Of a stretch of DNA of 64,000 nucleotides, positions 32,858 through 40,647 are shown piece by piece (the stretch's first letter is position 1; each line of letters begins with the position of its first letter). The translations under genes and the position numbers were made by a program. This DNA comes from Fimbriimonadaceae bacterium (GTDB taxonomy: Bacteria; Armatimonadota; UBA10988), in assembly GCA_020850355.1 (NCBI GenBank), contig JADZEX010000029.1, positions 32,948 through 96,947 of the forward strand, written 5' to 3'. The notes below the pieces were generated by a model that was not told where the DNA came from, did no database searches, and saw nothing but the letters and a program-made list of their open reading frames with translations.

Positions 32858-33282
32858 CCGCCGCCTGGCCCCGCACGGCGCCAACCTTCGAGGCCACCGA
32901 CGAGGCCGGGCGGGTCTGCTACACCGCCGTCGCGAAGCTGCTGGCGCTGCGCGATTGTCTGACCATCCGCGATGGCAGCGGCGAGGCGGTGGCTACCTTG
33001 CAGGCCGGATCGGGCGGCTACCTGCTGACCGAGGCCGGGCACCAGACCGCCCGCGTGCTGCTCGGACGGCAGCCCCAGCTGGAGCTGGTCGGCCGCGGCA
33101 CCTTCGTGGCCCGCGGCGACCTGCGCGGGCGGGAGTACCAGCTCAGCGACCGGCGGCGGGTCCTGGCGACGGTCAGCCGGGCGGTGCTCAGTTTGACCGA
33201 CCGCTTCGCGCTGGATCTGGTCGACCCGGCCGACGCGCTGGCGGCGGTCGCCTTCGTGCTGGCGGTCGAGCGCCGGGGCTAG
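32842..33282 (+). CDS. LURP-one-related (Tubby-like beta-barrel) protein
   Basis: A 146-residue protein of the LURP-one-related family. The pattern is that of the Tubby C-terminal-like barrel: FEATDEAGRVCYTA, LLALRDCLTIRDGSGEAVA, then the diagnostic late strand RVLATVSRAVLSLTDRFALD with DPADALAAVAFVLAVE. Such proteins bind lipids or membranes in eukaryotes, and in bacteria their function is little known. It overlaps the endonuclease V gene by 16 bases and is probably co-transcribed with it. Confidence 0.82.
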   Translation: MRLLLTAAWPRTAPTFEATDEAGRVCYTAVAKLLALRDCLTIRDGSGEAVATLQAGSGGYLLTEAGHQTARVLLGRQPQLELVGRGTFVARGDLRGREYQLSDRRRVLATVSRAVLSLTDRFALDLVDPADALAAVAFVLAVERRG

Positions 33283-33336
33283 GGGTGGACAGGCCGGGCA
33301 GGCTGCGTCACCCCAGAGGTAGCCCCGGAGCAGCGC

Positions 33337-34506
33337 GTGAGCGACCCGGCCGACCTGGCATCCCGTCTCGGCGCCGACCTGGCCGACCAGAACGAACGAT
33401 GGACCGCGGAGCACACCGCCCTCACCGAGATCCCGGCGCCGCCGTTTGGGGAAGGTCCGCGCGGTGCCCACTTCGCCCAGTGCCTCGCCGCCTGCGGCTG
33501 CCGCGACATTCAGACCGACGCGGTGGGCAACGTCTGCGGGCGGTACGCCGGCAGCGGCCACGGTCCGCGGCTGGCGATCTCCGCGCATCTCGACACAGTC
33601 TTCGGTCCGGAGGTGGATGTCACGGTCCGCCGCGACGGCGACCTGCTGTACGCGCCCGGTATCGGCGACGACGTCAGCGGTCTGGTGCTGGCGCTGGCGC
33701 TGGTCGATCTGCTGCGGCAGCGTCAGGTCGAGTTGCCCGGTGAACTGTGGGTCCTGGCCACCGTCGGCGAGGAGAACGTCGGCAACCTGCGCGGCGCGCG
33801 CGAGGTGGCGGCGAACGGCCTGGCGGGCCAGCCGCTCGACGCGTTCATCACCCTCGACAGTGGCACCTCCGGGCATGTCATCCGGCACGGCACCTGGTCA
33901 CACAATCTGCTGCTGACGCTGCACGGGCCCGGTGGTCATGCCTGGGGCGACTTCGGGGTGGCCCACCCGGGCTACGCCGCGGCGCGGATGGTCGCCCGGG
34001 TCAGCGAGCTGGTGGTGCCCGACGACCCCCGGACCTGCTACAACTGCGGCGTGCTGCAGGCGGGGACGATGCCCAATGCCATCCCCGAAACCGCCACCGT
34101 CCACTTCAACCTGCGGAGCGAAGCGGCGGCCGAGCTGGACCACCTGGTGGCCGAGGTCCGTCGCCTCGTGGTCCGCGAGCTGGCCGGCCTGAACCAGACG
34201 CGCCGGCACGGGCCGCCGTTGGAGCTGACCGAAGAGGTCAGCGGCCGGCCGGGTGGTGAGACCCCGGCGGATTCACGCCTCGTCCGGGCGGCGGTCGCCG
34301 CGGCGACGCGGCTGGAGCGACCGGTCAGCCACCCGGTCAGCTCGACCGACGCCAACGCCTTCATGGCTGTCGGAATCCCCGCCGTCTGCGTCTACCGCGG
34401 CCAGGGCGATGGGGTTCACACGCTGGGCGAGTGGTACGACGCCAGCACCCGACCCGAGGCTCTGGAGCAACTCGCCGAGACGGTCTTGCGCTACTTCGCC
34501 GGGTAG
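33337..34506 (+). CDS. M20-family metallopeptidase
   Basis: A 389-residue zinc hydrolase of the M20/M28 group. Metal ligands are recognisable: H84 and D86 in ISAHLDTVFG, the bridging acidic pair at D111-D112 in PGIGDDVSGL, and catalytic E145-E146 in TVGEENVGNLRG. The dimerisation (lid) domain begins LHGPGGHAWGDFG. No signal peptide is seen. The GTG at 33337 has GGAG 6 bases upstream. Substrate could be dipeptides, tripeptides or N-acyl amino acids. Confidence 0.9.
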   Translation: MSDPADLASRLGADLADQNERWTAEHTALTEIPAPPFGEGPRGAHFAQCLAACGCRDIQTDAVGNVCGRYAGSGHGPRLAISAHLDTVFGPEVDVTVRRDGDLLYAPGIGDDVSGLVLALALVDLLRQRQVELPGELWVLATVGEENVGNLRGAREVAANGLAGQPLDAFITLDSGTSGHVIRHGTWSHNLLLTLHGPGGHAWGDFGVAHPGYAAARMVARVSELVVPDDPRTCYNCGVLQAGTMPNAIPETATVHFNLRSEAAAELDHLVAEVRRLVVRELAGLNQTRRHGPPLELTEEVSGRPGGETPADSRLVRAAVAAATRLERPVSHPVSSTDANAFMAVGIPAVCVYRGQGDGVHTLGEWYDASTRPEALEQLAETVLRYFAG

Positions 34507-34574
34507 CCGGCAACATCGCTGTACGACCTGCCGTGGGCCCGCTACGGTGCAGGTGGCGGGGCGCTGGAGCCAGC

Positions 34575-35483
34575 ATGCAGTACGTCTTCCACTACGACCT
34601 CGAGAACCCGGACCAGTGTCTGAAGGCCGCGCCGGTGATTGCCGACTTCCACCGCGAGCGCGGCGTGCCGGCCACCTTCTTCATGCTCGGCCGGGTGCTG
34701 GAGCGGCGCGGCGCCGACCTGCGGGCGATCTTTGGGGACGATCCCCTGTTCGACATCCAGTCGCACACCTACCAGCACCAGATGCTCCGCGACAACAAGA
34801 TGCACGGCCCCGGCGTGGACCTGACCGAGCTGCGCCGCGAGATCACCCTGGGGCGCGAGTGGGTCGAGCGGGTCTTCGAGCGGCCCTGTATCGGTATCCG
34901 CTCCGGCTGCGGTTTCTTTGAGGGCTTTCAGGGCGAAGCCGAGCGGCTGGCGATCATCGCCGACTGCGGCGCCAGGTACCTCAGCAGCGACCTGCGCGGG
35001 CCAGTCGACAGTATTCCCGCCGGGTTGGTGCAGGCCTATTGGTACGACCTCGAGGGTCAGCCCGACCTGCTGGAGCTGCCCGGCCACGGCTGGCACGACA
35101 ACGTGCTGAAGGCGCAGGGCGGCCACCAATGGCTCTGCCTGCCCTGGCCTCCGGTCTGCGACTGGGGCGTGCCGCGGCGGCCGCCGGAGTCGCCCGAAGA
35201 AGAGTGCGCCGTGCAGTGTGCCTGGATCGACCAGGCCGTCACGGTCGGCCTCGACTTCTGCTCGCCGGTCTACCACCCGCACAGCATCTACCGCATGAGC
35301 AAGGACTGCCGCATCGTGGGCCTGCTGATGGACGCGCTGGCCGAGCGCGGGCTGTCCTGCACCACCTACACGGCGCTCTACGAGCGCTACCGCGCCGACC
35401 CGACCAGCGTGCCGGGGCGCGATGCCTGGCGCTGGGAGGACCAGACGCCGACCGGGGCGTTGCTGCGCGCTGGAGCGAGCTGA
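34575..35483 (+). CDS. Polysaccharide deacetylase-like protein
   Basis: A 302-residue protein with the NodB-fold arrangement. The N-terminal YVFHYDLENP supplies an acidic residue where the family usually has DDG/DDP, ATFFMLGRVLERRG is motif-like, and DIQSHTYQHQML contains the H-x3-H metal pair (SHTYQH). Later GIRSGCGFFEG corresponds to the R-x-P-x-G region with the proline changed. It may deacetylate an N-acetyl sugar or belong to the peptidoglycan/chitin esterase class. The ATG lies 5 bases after GGAG. Its stop shares bases with the FAD oxidoreductase start (TGATG). Confidence 0.82.
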   Translation: MQYVFHYDLENPDQCLKAAPVIADFHRERGVPATFFMLGRVLERRGADLRAIFGDDPLFDIQSHTYQHQMLRDNKMHGPGVDLTELRREITLGREWVERVFERPCIGIRSGCGFFEGFQGEAERLAIIADCGARYLSSDLRGPVDSIPAGLVQAYWYDLEGQPDLLELPGHGWHDNVLKAQGGHQWLCLPWPPVCDWGVPRRPPESPEEECAVQCAWIDQAVTVGLDFCSPVYHPHSIYRMSKDCRIVGLLMDALAERGLSCTTYTALYERYRADPTSVPGRDAWRWEDQTPTGALLRAGAS

Positions 35484-37069
35484 TGCGCGAGCTGGCCTGC
35501 GACGTGCTGGTGGTGGGTGGCGGCACCGGCGGCGTGGCAGCGGCCCTGGCGGCCACCGCGCTGGGCTGCCGGGTGGTGCTGACCGAGCCGACGGACTGGC
35601 TCGGCGGGCAGCTCACCAGCCAGGGCGTGCCGCCCGACGAGCATCCCTGGATCGAGCAGTTCGGCTGCACCCGCCGCTACCGTACCTGGCGCGACGGCGT
35701 GCGCGACTACTACCGCCGTCACTACCCGCTGACCGCCGCCGCGCTGCGGGAGCCGCACCTCAATCCCGGCCAGGGCTCGGTCAGCCGGCTGTGCTGTGAA
35801 CCGCGGGTCGCGCTGGCGGTGATCGAAGCCCTGCTGGCCCCGGCGCGGGTGCGCGGTCTGTTGACCGTGCTGCTGGAGCACGAGCCACTGAGCGCCGCCA
35901 CCGCGGGCGACCGGGTCCGTGCCGTGACGCTCCGGGACCGCCGCGGCGGGGAGACCGTCACCGTCAGCGCGCCGTACATCCTGGATGCCACCGAGCTGGG
36001 CGACCTGCTGGCGCTGGCCGGCGTCGAGCATGTCACCGGCGCGGAGTCGCAAGCCGAGACCGGCGAGGCCCAGGCCGCCGCGGTGGCGCAGCCGGACAAT
36101 CAGCAGGCGATCACCTGGTGCCTGGCGATGGGCTACGACCCGGCCGGCGAGCACGTCATCGAGCCGCCGCCCAGCTACGCCCACTGGCGTGACGACCGGC
36201 CGGCGATCACGCCTGCCTGGCCGGGCCCGCTGCTGGGCTGGGCCGGCGTCCACCCGGCCACTCTGGAGACACGCCGCTACACTCTGTTCGGCGACCCGGC
36301 CGACGCCAGCGCCTATCCGCTTTGGATCTACCGCCGGATCGTCGGCGCGGCCGTCTGGGAGCCGGCGGCCCAACCGCAAGAGGCGACGCTGGTCAACTGG
36401 CCGCAGAACGACTACCTCGAGGCGCCGCTGACCGACGCCACGCCGGAGCAGGTCGCCGACCGCCTGCAGGCGGCCCGGGAGCTGTCGCTGGGCCTGCTCT
36501 ACTGGCTGCAGACCGAGGCGCCGCGACCCGATGGCGGGGTCGGCTACCCCGGCCTCTACCCGGCGGGCGACCTGCTCGGCACGGCGGACGGACTGGCCAA
36601 GGCGCCCTACATCCGCGAGTCCCGGCGGATCCGCGCCGAAGTCTGCGTCACCGAGGCGCACATCGGGGCGGCGATGCGCGCTGGGCGGCCGGCCGAGCCG
36701 TTCGCCGACAGTGTCGGGATTGGTTCCTACCGGATCGACCTCCACCCCAGCACAGGCGGCGACAACTACCTCGACATCTCGTCGCTACCGTTCCAGATCC
36801 CCCTCGGCGCGCTCCTGCCGGTGCGGGTCGAGAACCTGCTGCCGGCCTGCAAGAACCTGGGGGTGACCCACCTCACCAACGGCTGCTACCGCCTGCACCC
36901 GGTGGAGTGGAACATCGGCGAGGCAGCCGGCCTGCTGGCGGCGTTCTGCCTGCAACGCGGCGAACCACCGCGCGCGGTGCGCGCCCGGCCCGCGCTGCTG
37001 AGCGAGTTCCAAGCCCTGCTGCGCGGCCAGGGTGTCGAGCTGCACTGGCCGCAAGTCACGGCGCGGTAG
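35483..37069 (+). CDS. FAD-dependent oxidoreductase
   Basis: A 528-residue FAD_oxidored-type protein. The dinucleotide-binding motif CDVLVVGGGTGGVAAALAA is at the N-terminus, followed by WLGGQLTSQG. The C-terminal segment PVRVENLLPACKNLGVTHLT then GCYRLHPVEWNIGEAAG is characteristic. No signal peptide is present. It is related to the central domain of the larger FAD protein at 37957-40647, on the other side of the toxin-antitoxin genes. The start shares bases with the deacetylase stop. Substrate is unknown. Confidence 0.85.
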   Translation: MRELACDVLVVGGGTGGVAAALAATALGCRVVLTEPTDWLGGQLTSQGVPPDEHPWIEQFGCTRRYRTWRDGVRDYYRRHYPLTAAALREPHLNPGQGSVSRLCCEPRVALAVIEALLAPARVRGLLTVLLEHEPLSAATAGDRVRAVTLRDRRGGETVTVSAPYILDATELGDLLALAGVEHVTGAESQAETGEAQAAAVAQPDNQQAITWCLAMGYDPAGEHVIEPPPSYAHWRDDRPAITPAWPGPLLGWAGVHPATLETRRYTLFGDPADASAYPLWIYRRIVGAAVWEPAAQPQEATLVNWPQNDYLEAPLTDATPEQVADRLQAARELSLGLLYWLQTEAPRPDGGVGYPGLYPAGDLLGTADGLAKAPYIRESRRIRAEVCVTEAHIGAAMRAGRPAEPFADSVGIGSYRIDLHPSTGGDNYLDISSLPFQIPLGALLPVRVENLLPACKNLGVTHLTNGCYRLHPVEWNIGEAAGLLAAFCLQRGEPPRAVRARPALLSEFQALLRGQGVELHWPQVTAR

Positions 37070-37128
37070 TCGCTCACCGCGGCCGCAGCGCGACGGTGCG
37101 CTCGACGGCGCGTGGCGCAACGATGACC

Positions 37129-37344
37129 TCAGTCACGCGCTTTCGCCCGGAGCCGCTCGAAGACCGCCGCCGCGGGCTCACCGACCGCGCCGTGTTGCGC
37201 GAAGTCGCGGTCGGCCTCGTCCAGCACGGCGCGGTGCCACTCGGGTATGCCGCCCGCCGCCTCGTCGTCCAGCCCGAGCGCGACGCGGAGCTGGTCGTAG
37301 AGCTGTTCCTGCTGCGCCCTGGTGAGTGTCGTGATGTCGATCAT
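37129..37344 (-). CDS. Orphan antitoxin of the addiction-module (PF09720-like) type
   Basis: A 71-residue small acidic protein. Its first 38 residues (MIDITTLTRAQQEQLYDQLR to IPEWHR) are identical to those of the antitoxin at 37692-37913, and the DNA is identical except for one synonymous base. After PEWHR the two diverge: here the tail is AVLDEADRDFAQHGAVGEP and onward. PEWH and the helical layout fit the unstable antitoxins paired with ParE/RelE-type toxins. No toxin gene follows in the 59 bases before the next gene. It has its own promoter copy at 37362-37391, so it may be expressed independently, for example as an antidote or a relic of a lost pair. Confidence 0.78.
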   Translation of the reverse strand: MIDITTLTRAQQEQLYDQLRVALGLDDEAAGGIPEWHRAVLDEADRDFAQHGAVGEPAAAVFERLRAKARD

Positions 37345-37372
37345 GGCGGACCCTCAGATTCACTCTAGCCCG
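37232..37372. repeat. Direct repeat copy 1 (141 bp, promoter plus antitoxin N-terminus)
   Basis: Matches 37801-37941 in the same orientation at 140 of 141 positions by eye; the offset is 569 bases. The single difference is a G/C at the third base of a valine codon. The unit runs from the PEWHR codons of the antitoxin through the start codon and the -10 element. The -35 lies just beyond it. Confidence 0.93.
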
Positions 37373-37391
37373 TGGCCGAACGGTTTGTCCA
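37362..37391 (-). promoter_or_regulatory. Promoter of the orphan antitoxin
   Basis: Minus strand: TGGACA (complement of 37386-37391), 18 bases, TAGAGT (complement of 37362-37367). The -10 lies inside repeat copy 1. The -35 is outside it and differs from the other copy by one base (TTGACA there). Confidence 0.65.
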
Positions 37392-37411
37392 CGGCCGTGC
37401 CGGCGATGGGC

Positions 37412-37705
37412 TTAGCGGTCCCGCAAGGCCTGCGACTGGTCGCGGCTTGTGTGCAGCACGGCGACGATGTACGGGCCAGCGGGCCGAAGCTGGTAGTAGA
37501 CGGCGTACGGGAATCGCCTGGTCGGTGCCCTACGCATGCCGCGCAGCGCGTGCGGCCAGAGGGCTGGCTGCGCGGACAGCAACTCGACGGTGCGCTCGAC
37601 CTCGGCCAGAAACGCGTCACCGAGGCCGTCGCCCACCTCGTTGTAGTAGCGGCTGGCGGTGGCCAGGTCGCCTTTCGCCTGGCGGCTGAACTTAGTAGCG
37701 GTCAC
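37412..37705 (-). CDS. ParE/RelE-type toxin
   Basis: A 97-residue ParE-superfamily toxin (VTATKFSRQAKGDLATASRY, then VERTVELLSAQPALWP, RRFPYAVYYQL and a C-terminal IVAVLHTSRD). The RRFPYAVYY strand is diagnostic. ParE-type members poison gyrase, while RelE-type members cut mRNA; the sequence does not settle which. The GTG at 37705 is chosen because it gives the normal length and overlaps the antitoxin 3' end by 14 bases, as is usual in such operons. A longer frame to 37771 lies inside the antitoxin gene and adds no family sequence. Confidence 0.88.
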   Translation of the reverse strand: MTATKFSRQAKGDLATASRYYNEVGDGLGDAFLAEVERTVELLSAQPALWPHALRGMRRAPTRRFPYAVYYQLRPAGPYIVAVLHTSRDQSQALRDR

Positions 37706-37913
37706 GTCGTCCAGCCCGCAGTTCGGCAAACACCTCGTCGGCCGGTTCTCCCTGATCGTCGTCGCGCTCAAGCTCGGCCAGCCGCTCCTCGAGGATCTGC
37801 CGGTGCCACTCGGGTATGCCGCCCGCCGCCTCGTCGTCCAGCCCGAGCGCCACGCGGAGCTGGTCGTAGAGCTGTTCCTGCTGCGCCCTGGTGAGTGTCG
37901 TGATGTCGATCAT
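37692..37913 (-). CDS. Antitoxin of the addiction-module (PF09720-like) type, paired with ParE
   Basis: A 73-residue acidic antitoxin, first gene of the toxin-antitoxin operon. The N-terminus is identical to the orphan antitoxin; the C-terminal half (QILEERLAELERDDDQGEPA and onward) is different and should be the part that binds this toxin. Transcription would start from the TTGACA/TAGAGT promoter just upstream. By analogy with the family, the antitoxin-toxin complex should repress its own promoter. Because the orphan copy shares both promoter -10 and N-terminal half, cross-regulation is possible. Confidence 0.85.
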   Translation of the reverse strand: MIDITTLTRAQQEQLYDQLRVALGLDDEAAGGIPEWHRQILEERLAELERDDDQGEPADEVFAELRAGRRDRY

Positions 37914-37941
37914 GGCGGACCCTCAGATTCACTCTAGCCCG
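37801..37941. repeat. Direct repeat copy 2 (141 bp, promoter plus antitoxin N-terminus)
   Basis: The counterpart of 37232-37372, with one mismatch. It ends on the upstream side just past the -10 at 37931-37936, so the promoter spacer and -35 of the two copies have different sequence but the same spacing. Confidence 0.93.
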
Positions 37942-37960
37942 GGCCGGACTGGTCTGTCAA
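37931..37960 (-). promoter_or_regulatory. Promoter of the toxin-antitoxin operon
   Basis: Minus strand: TTGACA (complement of 37955-37960), 18 bases, TAGAGT (complement of 37931-37936). The -35 is perfect. Its TGA is also the stop codon of the FAD protein gene (37957-37959). The antitoxin ATG lies 17 bases beyond the -10. Confidence 0.75.
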
Positions 37961-40647
37961 CGGCGCGGTGCGCCGCTGCCGAGCCAGGCGGTCAGCAGGG
38001 CGTGCAGCCGCTGCATCGCGGCGCCGCGGGAGACCGGGTCGCCCAGCGGCGCGGGCGCGGGCTGGCCGAGTCGGCTGGCCAGTTGGCGCAAGGTGGCGTC
38101 GGCAGCGGCGGCTGCGAGGGGCTGGTCGCCCGCGGGCACCGGCGTCTGCTGCCAGGCGGCGGCGCGCGGACCGCGGATCCAGGCCGCCAGCGTGTCGCCG
38201 GTCAACGGCTGGTCGGGCTGCGCCTCGTAGGTTTGCCAGGCGCCGAAGGTGCCCCAGAGGTTGAAGCCGGCCCAGCCGGGCGTCGTGTGGTTGACGTCGG
38301 TGAGCACCGTCAGCACCTGTTGTTGCCGCAGCAGGTCGAGTTGCAGGCGGGTCACCGACAGCGTGCGCAGCTCGCGGCCTTCGGTGAGGGCATGGTCGGC
38401 GGCGACCCCGGCGGCCAGGCCGAGGCCCATGAAGACCGGTTCCATGCGCAGAGTGCCGTACCCGACGTGCGTCGCGCTGACGCAGCAGGCCACAATCACA
38501 TTGTGCGTGCGCTGCGGCAGCATCACCGCGAAGGGGATCTGGTAGGGCTGGGTCTCGCCGCGCGCCAGGTAGAAGAAGCCCTCCAGCCAGTCGGGGTGGT
38601 CGGGATGGCGGCCGCCGGTGGCGTGGCTGTCGATCGGGTAGGCCCCCACGGCGATGCTGTCGCGCTGCAACGGCGGGCGCACCCCGCCCGGCACCGCCAT
38701 CGCGTGGCGTTCCTGGAAGACTAGATCGCCCTCCAGGCGGCGGCCCTCACGAACGTAGAGGCATGACGGCCAACCGTTCTGCTCCGGGAACTCGTCGCGC
38801 GCCAGACCCCACTGGCGGGCCTCGAGCCGCAAGCTCTCGGGCACCTCCGGGTCGAAGCGGCAGAACCAGAGCAGCCCCAGAATGTGTTGCCGGTGCGCTT
38901 CGGCAATCTGCTCGCGCTCTTCCCAGCTTGCTTCCGGCCAGCGGTCGGCGCCGCCGACCAGGTCGCTGGAGGGGTTGCCCTGCGGATGATTGTTGGCATC
39001 CCACTTTTCGTTCGGCAGCGGCAGGATGCTGAGGATGTCGGTGAGGGCCTTCAGCCGGCCCTGCCGAATGTCGGGCAGCAGCCCGAGGTAGGTCTCCCGG
39101 CGGTAGTCGCGCGGCCGCTCCGGCGCCAGCCGCAGGTCGACGTTGCGCGTCAGGCAGAGCCGGTAGTTGTAGGCCTGCACCACGCGGTCGCCGCGCCCGA
39201 CGGTCAGCACGACCTTGCGTTGCCAGACATCCCACCACAACTCGCCGGCGTACTGCTCGCCGAACTCGCTGGCGGCCTCGCGGCCGATCCGGTACGGGGC
39301 GCCGGCGGCGGCGGCCAGGTCGCCTTCGTAGCTGGCGTCGATGAAGAGCGGGGCGGTCACCACGCGCCGCACGCCGCGGTCGCGGTCGGTCAGCACCACG
39401 CTGCGCACCCGGCCCTGCTGCGCCCGCAGGCCGACCAGGTGGGTGCCCCGGATGAGCGTCACCGACGGCTGCGCCGCGATCCAGGCGTCGAAGATCAGTC
39501 GGGCCACCTGCGGCTCAAAGTAGAGCCCGCCGCGGCAGGCCTTGACCTGGGCCGAGTCGGCGCCGTATTGCCGCGTGTAGTGCGCCACGACGGCGTCCAT
39601 GAACTCCTTGAAGAGCCCCCCGAGGGCGTGGATCGAGCCGAAGTCGGTGCGGCCGAGCCCACCGGTGATCATCCCGCCGAGGTTGCGGTCCGGCTCGATC
39701 AGTAAGGCACGCCGCCCCGCGCGGCCGAGCGCCACCGCGGCTGAGATGCCCGCCGGCGTCGCGCCGTAGACCACCACCTCGTAGCTGCCGCTGGCCGGCA
39801 CCGCCTCGTTGGCGGGGCCCAACACCAGGCTTTGCGGTGCCGACCTCCCGGCTCCCACGGCTTCGATCTGGTAGGTGTAGCGCGTCCGCGGCTGGACCTC
39901 GCTGTCGAGGTAGACCAGCGCGTCGCCCGGTGCGCTGGCCAGCAGTTCGCCGTCGCGGTAGATCCGGTAGGCGTTGACCCCCGGCAGCTTGCTCCAGAAG
40001 ATCCGCACCGCCCGCGCGCCGACCGGCACCAGCCGCACCACGGGCGCCGGCGGCACGACCGTCAGGTCCTCCACCTCGACCGTCCGCAGCAGCGTCGTCG
40101 CGGGCCCATCGCCGTCGGGATCGGCGTTGGTCAGGAACAGCGTGTCGGGCACCCCAACCAGGTTCCAGGCCGGCAGCTCAGCGCTCTGAAAGGCTGCGGC
40201 GCCGGTCGCCCTGACAGTCAGCCGGCCGGTCTCGACGTTCAGCGTGCAGGACACCTGCAGCGCTTCGCCCGCCGGAAGTGCCAAGAGGTTGCGCCAGCCG
40301 GCGCCGTCGAACCAGGCGAGCTGCCCGCGCCGCACTGCGAACTGCACCGCGCGACGGCCGGTCAGCTCGGGCGACCCGGCGGAAAGCCCCCAGCTCAGCC
40401 CCCGGCGGTCGCCCGCGGCGGGGGTCAGCAGGTCGACCGTGACGGTGGTGTGGCGCCCCAGCGGCAGGGTCGGCACCCAGGCGAAGCCGCCGGGCTGCGC
40501 GGTGGTCACCGCCAGGACGCCGTCGCGCAGGTCCCAGCCGGCCCCGCTGGTCTGCCAACCGCGGGGCCAGCCCGCTTCGAAGGTGTGCCGCACCGGCACG
40601 GCCGGCAAGGGGGTGGTCAGCAGGGCCAGTAGCACGACGTGTCTCAC
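37957..40647 (-). CDS. Secreted multidomain FAD-dependent oxidoreductase
   Basis: An 896-residue exported protein. The GTG start at 40647 overlaps the preceding stop (GTGA) and begins a signal peptide VRHVVLLALLTTPLPAVPV. Residues about 20-195 form a concanavalin/LamG-like domain. An FN3-like domain follows (VRLVPVGARAVRIFWSKLPG, then AYRIYRDGEL). The FAD_oxidored part begins YEVVVYGATPAGISAAVALG (near residue 290), continues LGGMITGGLGRTD and ends VACCVSATHVGYGTLRMEP. A C-terminal helical tail follows. The FAD domain is related to the protein at 35483-37069. Export of an FAD enzyme with sugar-binding-like domains suggests action on polysaccharide-derived substrates. It follows a GH17-like lipoprotein in the same operon. 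Confidence 0.83.
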   Translation of the reverse strand: MRHVVLLALLTTPLPAVPVRHTFEAGWPRGWQTSGAGWDLRDGVLAVTTAQPGGFAWVPTLPLGRHTTVTVDLLTPAAGDRRGLSWGLSAGSPELTGRRAVQFAVRRGQLAWFDGAGWRNLLALPAGEALQVSCTLNVETGRLTVRATGAAAFQSAELPAWNLVGVPDTLFLTNADPDGDGPATTLLRTVEVEDLTVVPPAPVVRLVPVGARAVRIFWSKLPGVNAYRIYRDGELLASAPGDALVYLDSEVQPRTRYTYQIEAVGAGRSAPQSLVLGPANEAVPASGSYEVVVYGATPAGISAAVALGRAGRRALLIEPDRNLGGMITGGLGRTDFGSIHALGGLFKEFMDAVVAHYTRQYGADSAQVKACRGGLYFEPQVARLIFDAWIAAQPSVTLIRGTHLVGLRAQQGRVRSVVLTDRDRGVRRVVTAPLFIDASYEGDLAAAAGAPYRIGREAASEFGEQYAGELWWDVWQRKVVLTVGRGDRVVQAYNYRLCLTRNVDLRLAPERPRDYRRETYLGLLPDIRQGRLKALTDILSILPLPNEKWDANNHPQGNPSSDLVGGADRWPEASWEEREQIAEAHRQHILGLLWFCRFDPEVPESLRLEARQWGLARDEFPEQNGWPSCLYVREGRRLEGDLVFQERHAMAVPGGVRPPLQRDSIAVGAYPIDSHATGGRHPDHPDWLEGFFYLARGETQPYQIPFAVMLPQRTHNVIVACCVSATHVGYGTLRMEPVFMGLGLAAGVAADHALTEGRELRTLSVTRLQLDLLRQQQVLTVLTDVNHTTPGWAGFNLWGTFGAWQTYEAQPDQPLTGDTLAAWIRGPRAAAWQQTPVPAGDQPLAAAAADATLRQLASRLGQPAPAPLGDPVSRGAAMQRLHALLTAWLGSGAPRR

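Noticed and set aside
37362..37412. A toxin remnant associated with the orphan antitoxin
   Set aside because: Neither the 67 bases upstream nor the 59 bases downstream of the orphan gene contain a ParE-like frame.
37232..37941. Repeated units as a possible CRISPR array or insertion sequence ends
   Set aside because: There are only two copies, both direct, each coding for an antitoxin N-terminus plus promoter; no inverted ends, transposase or spacer pattern.
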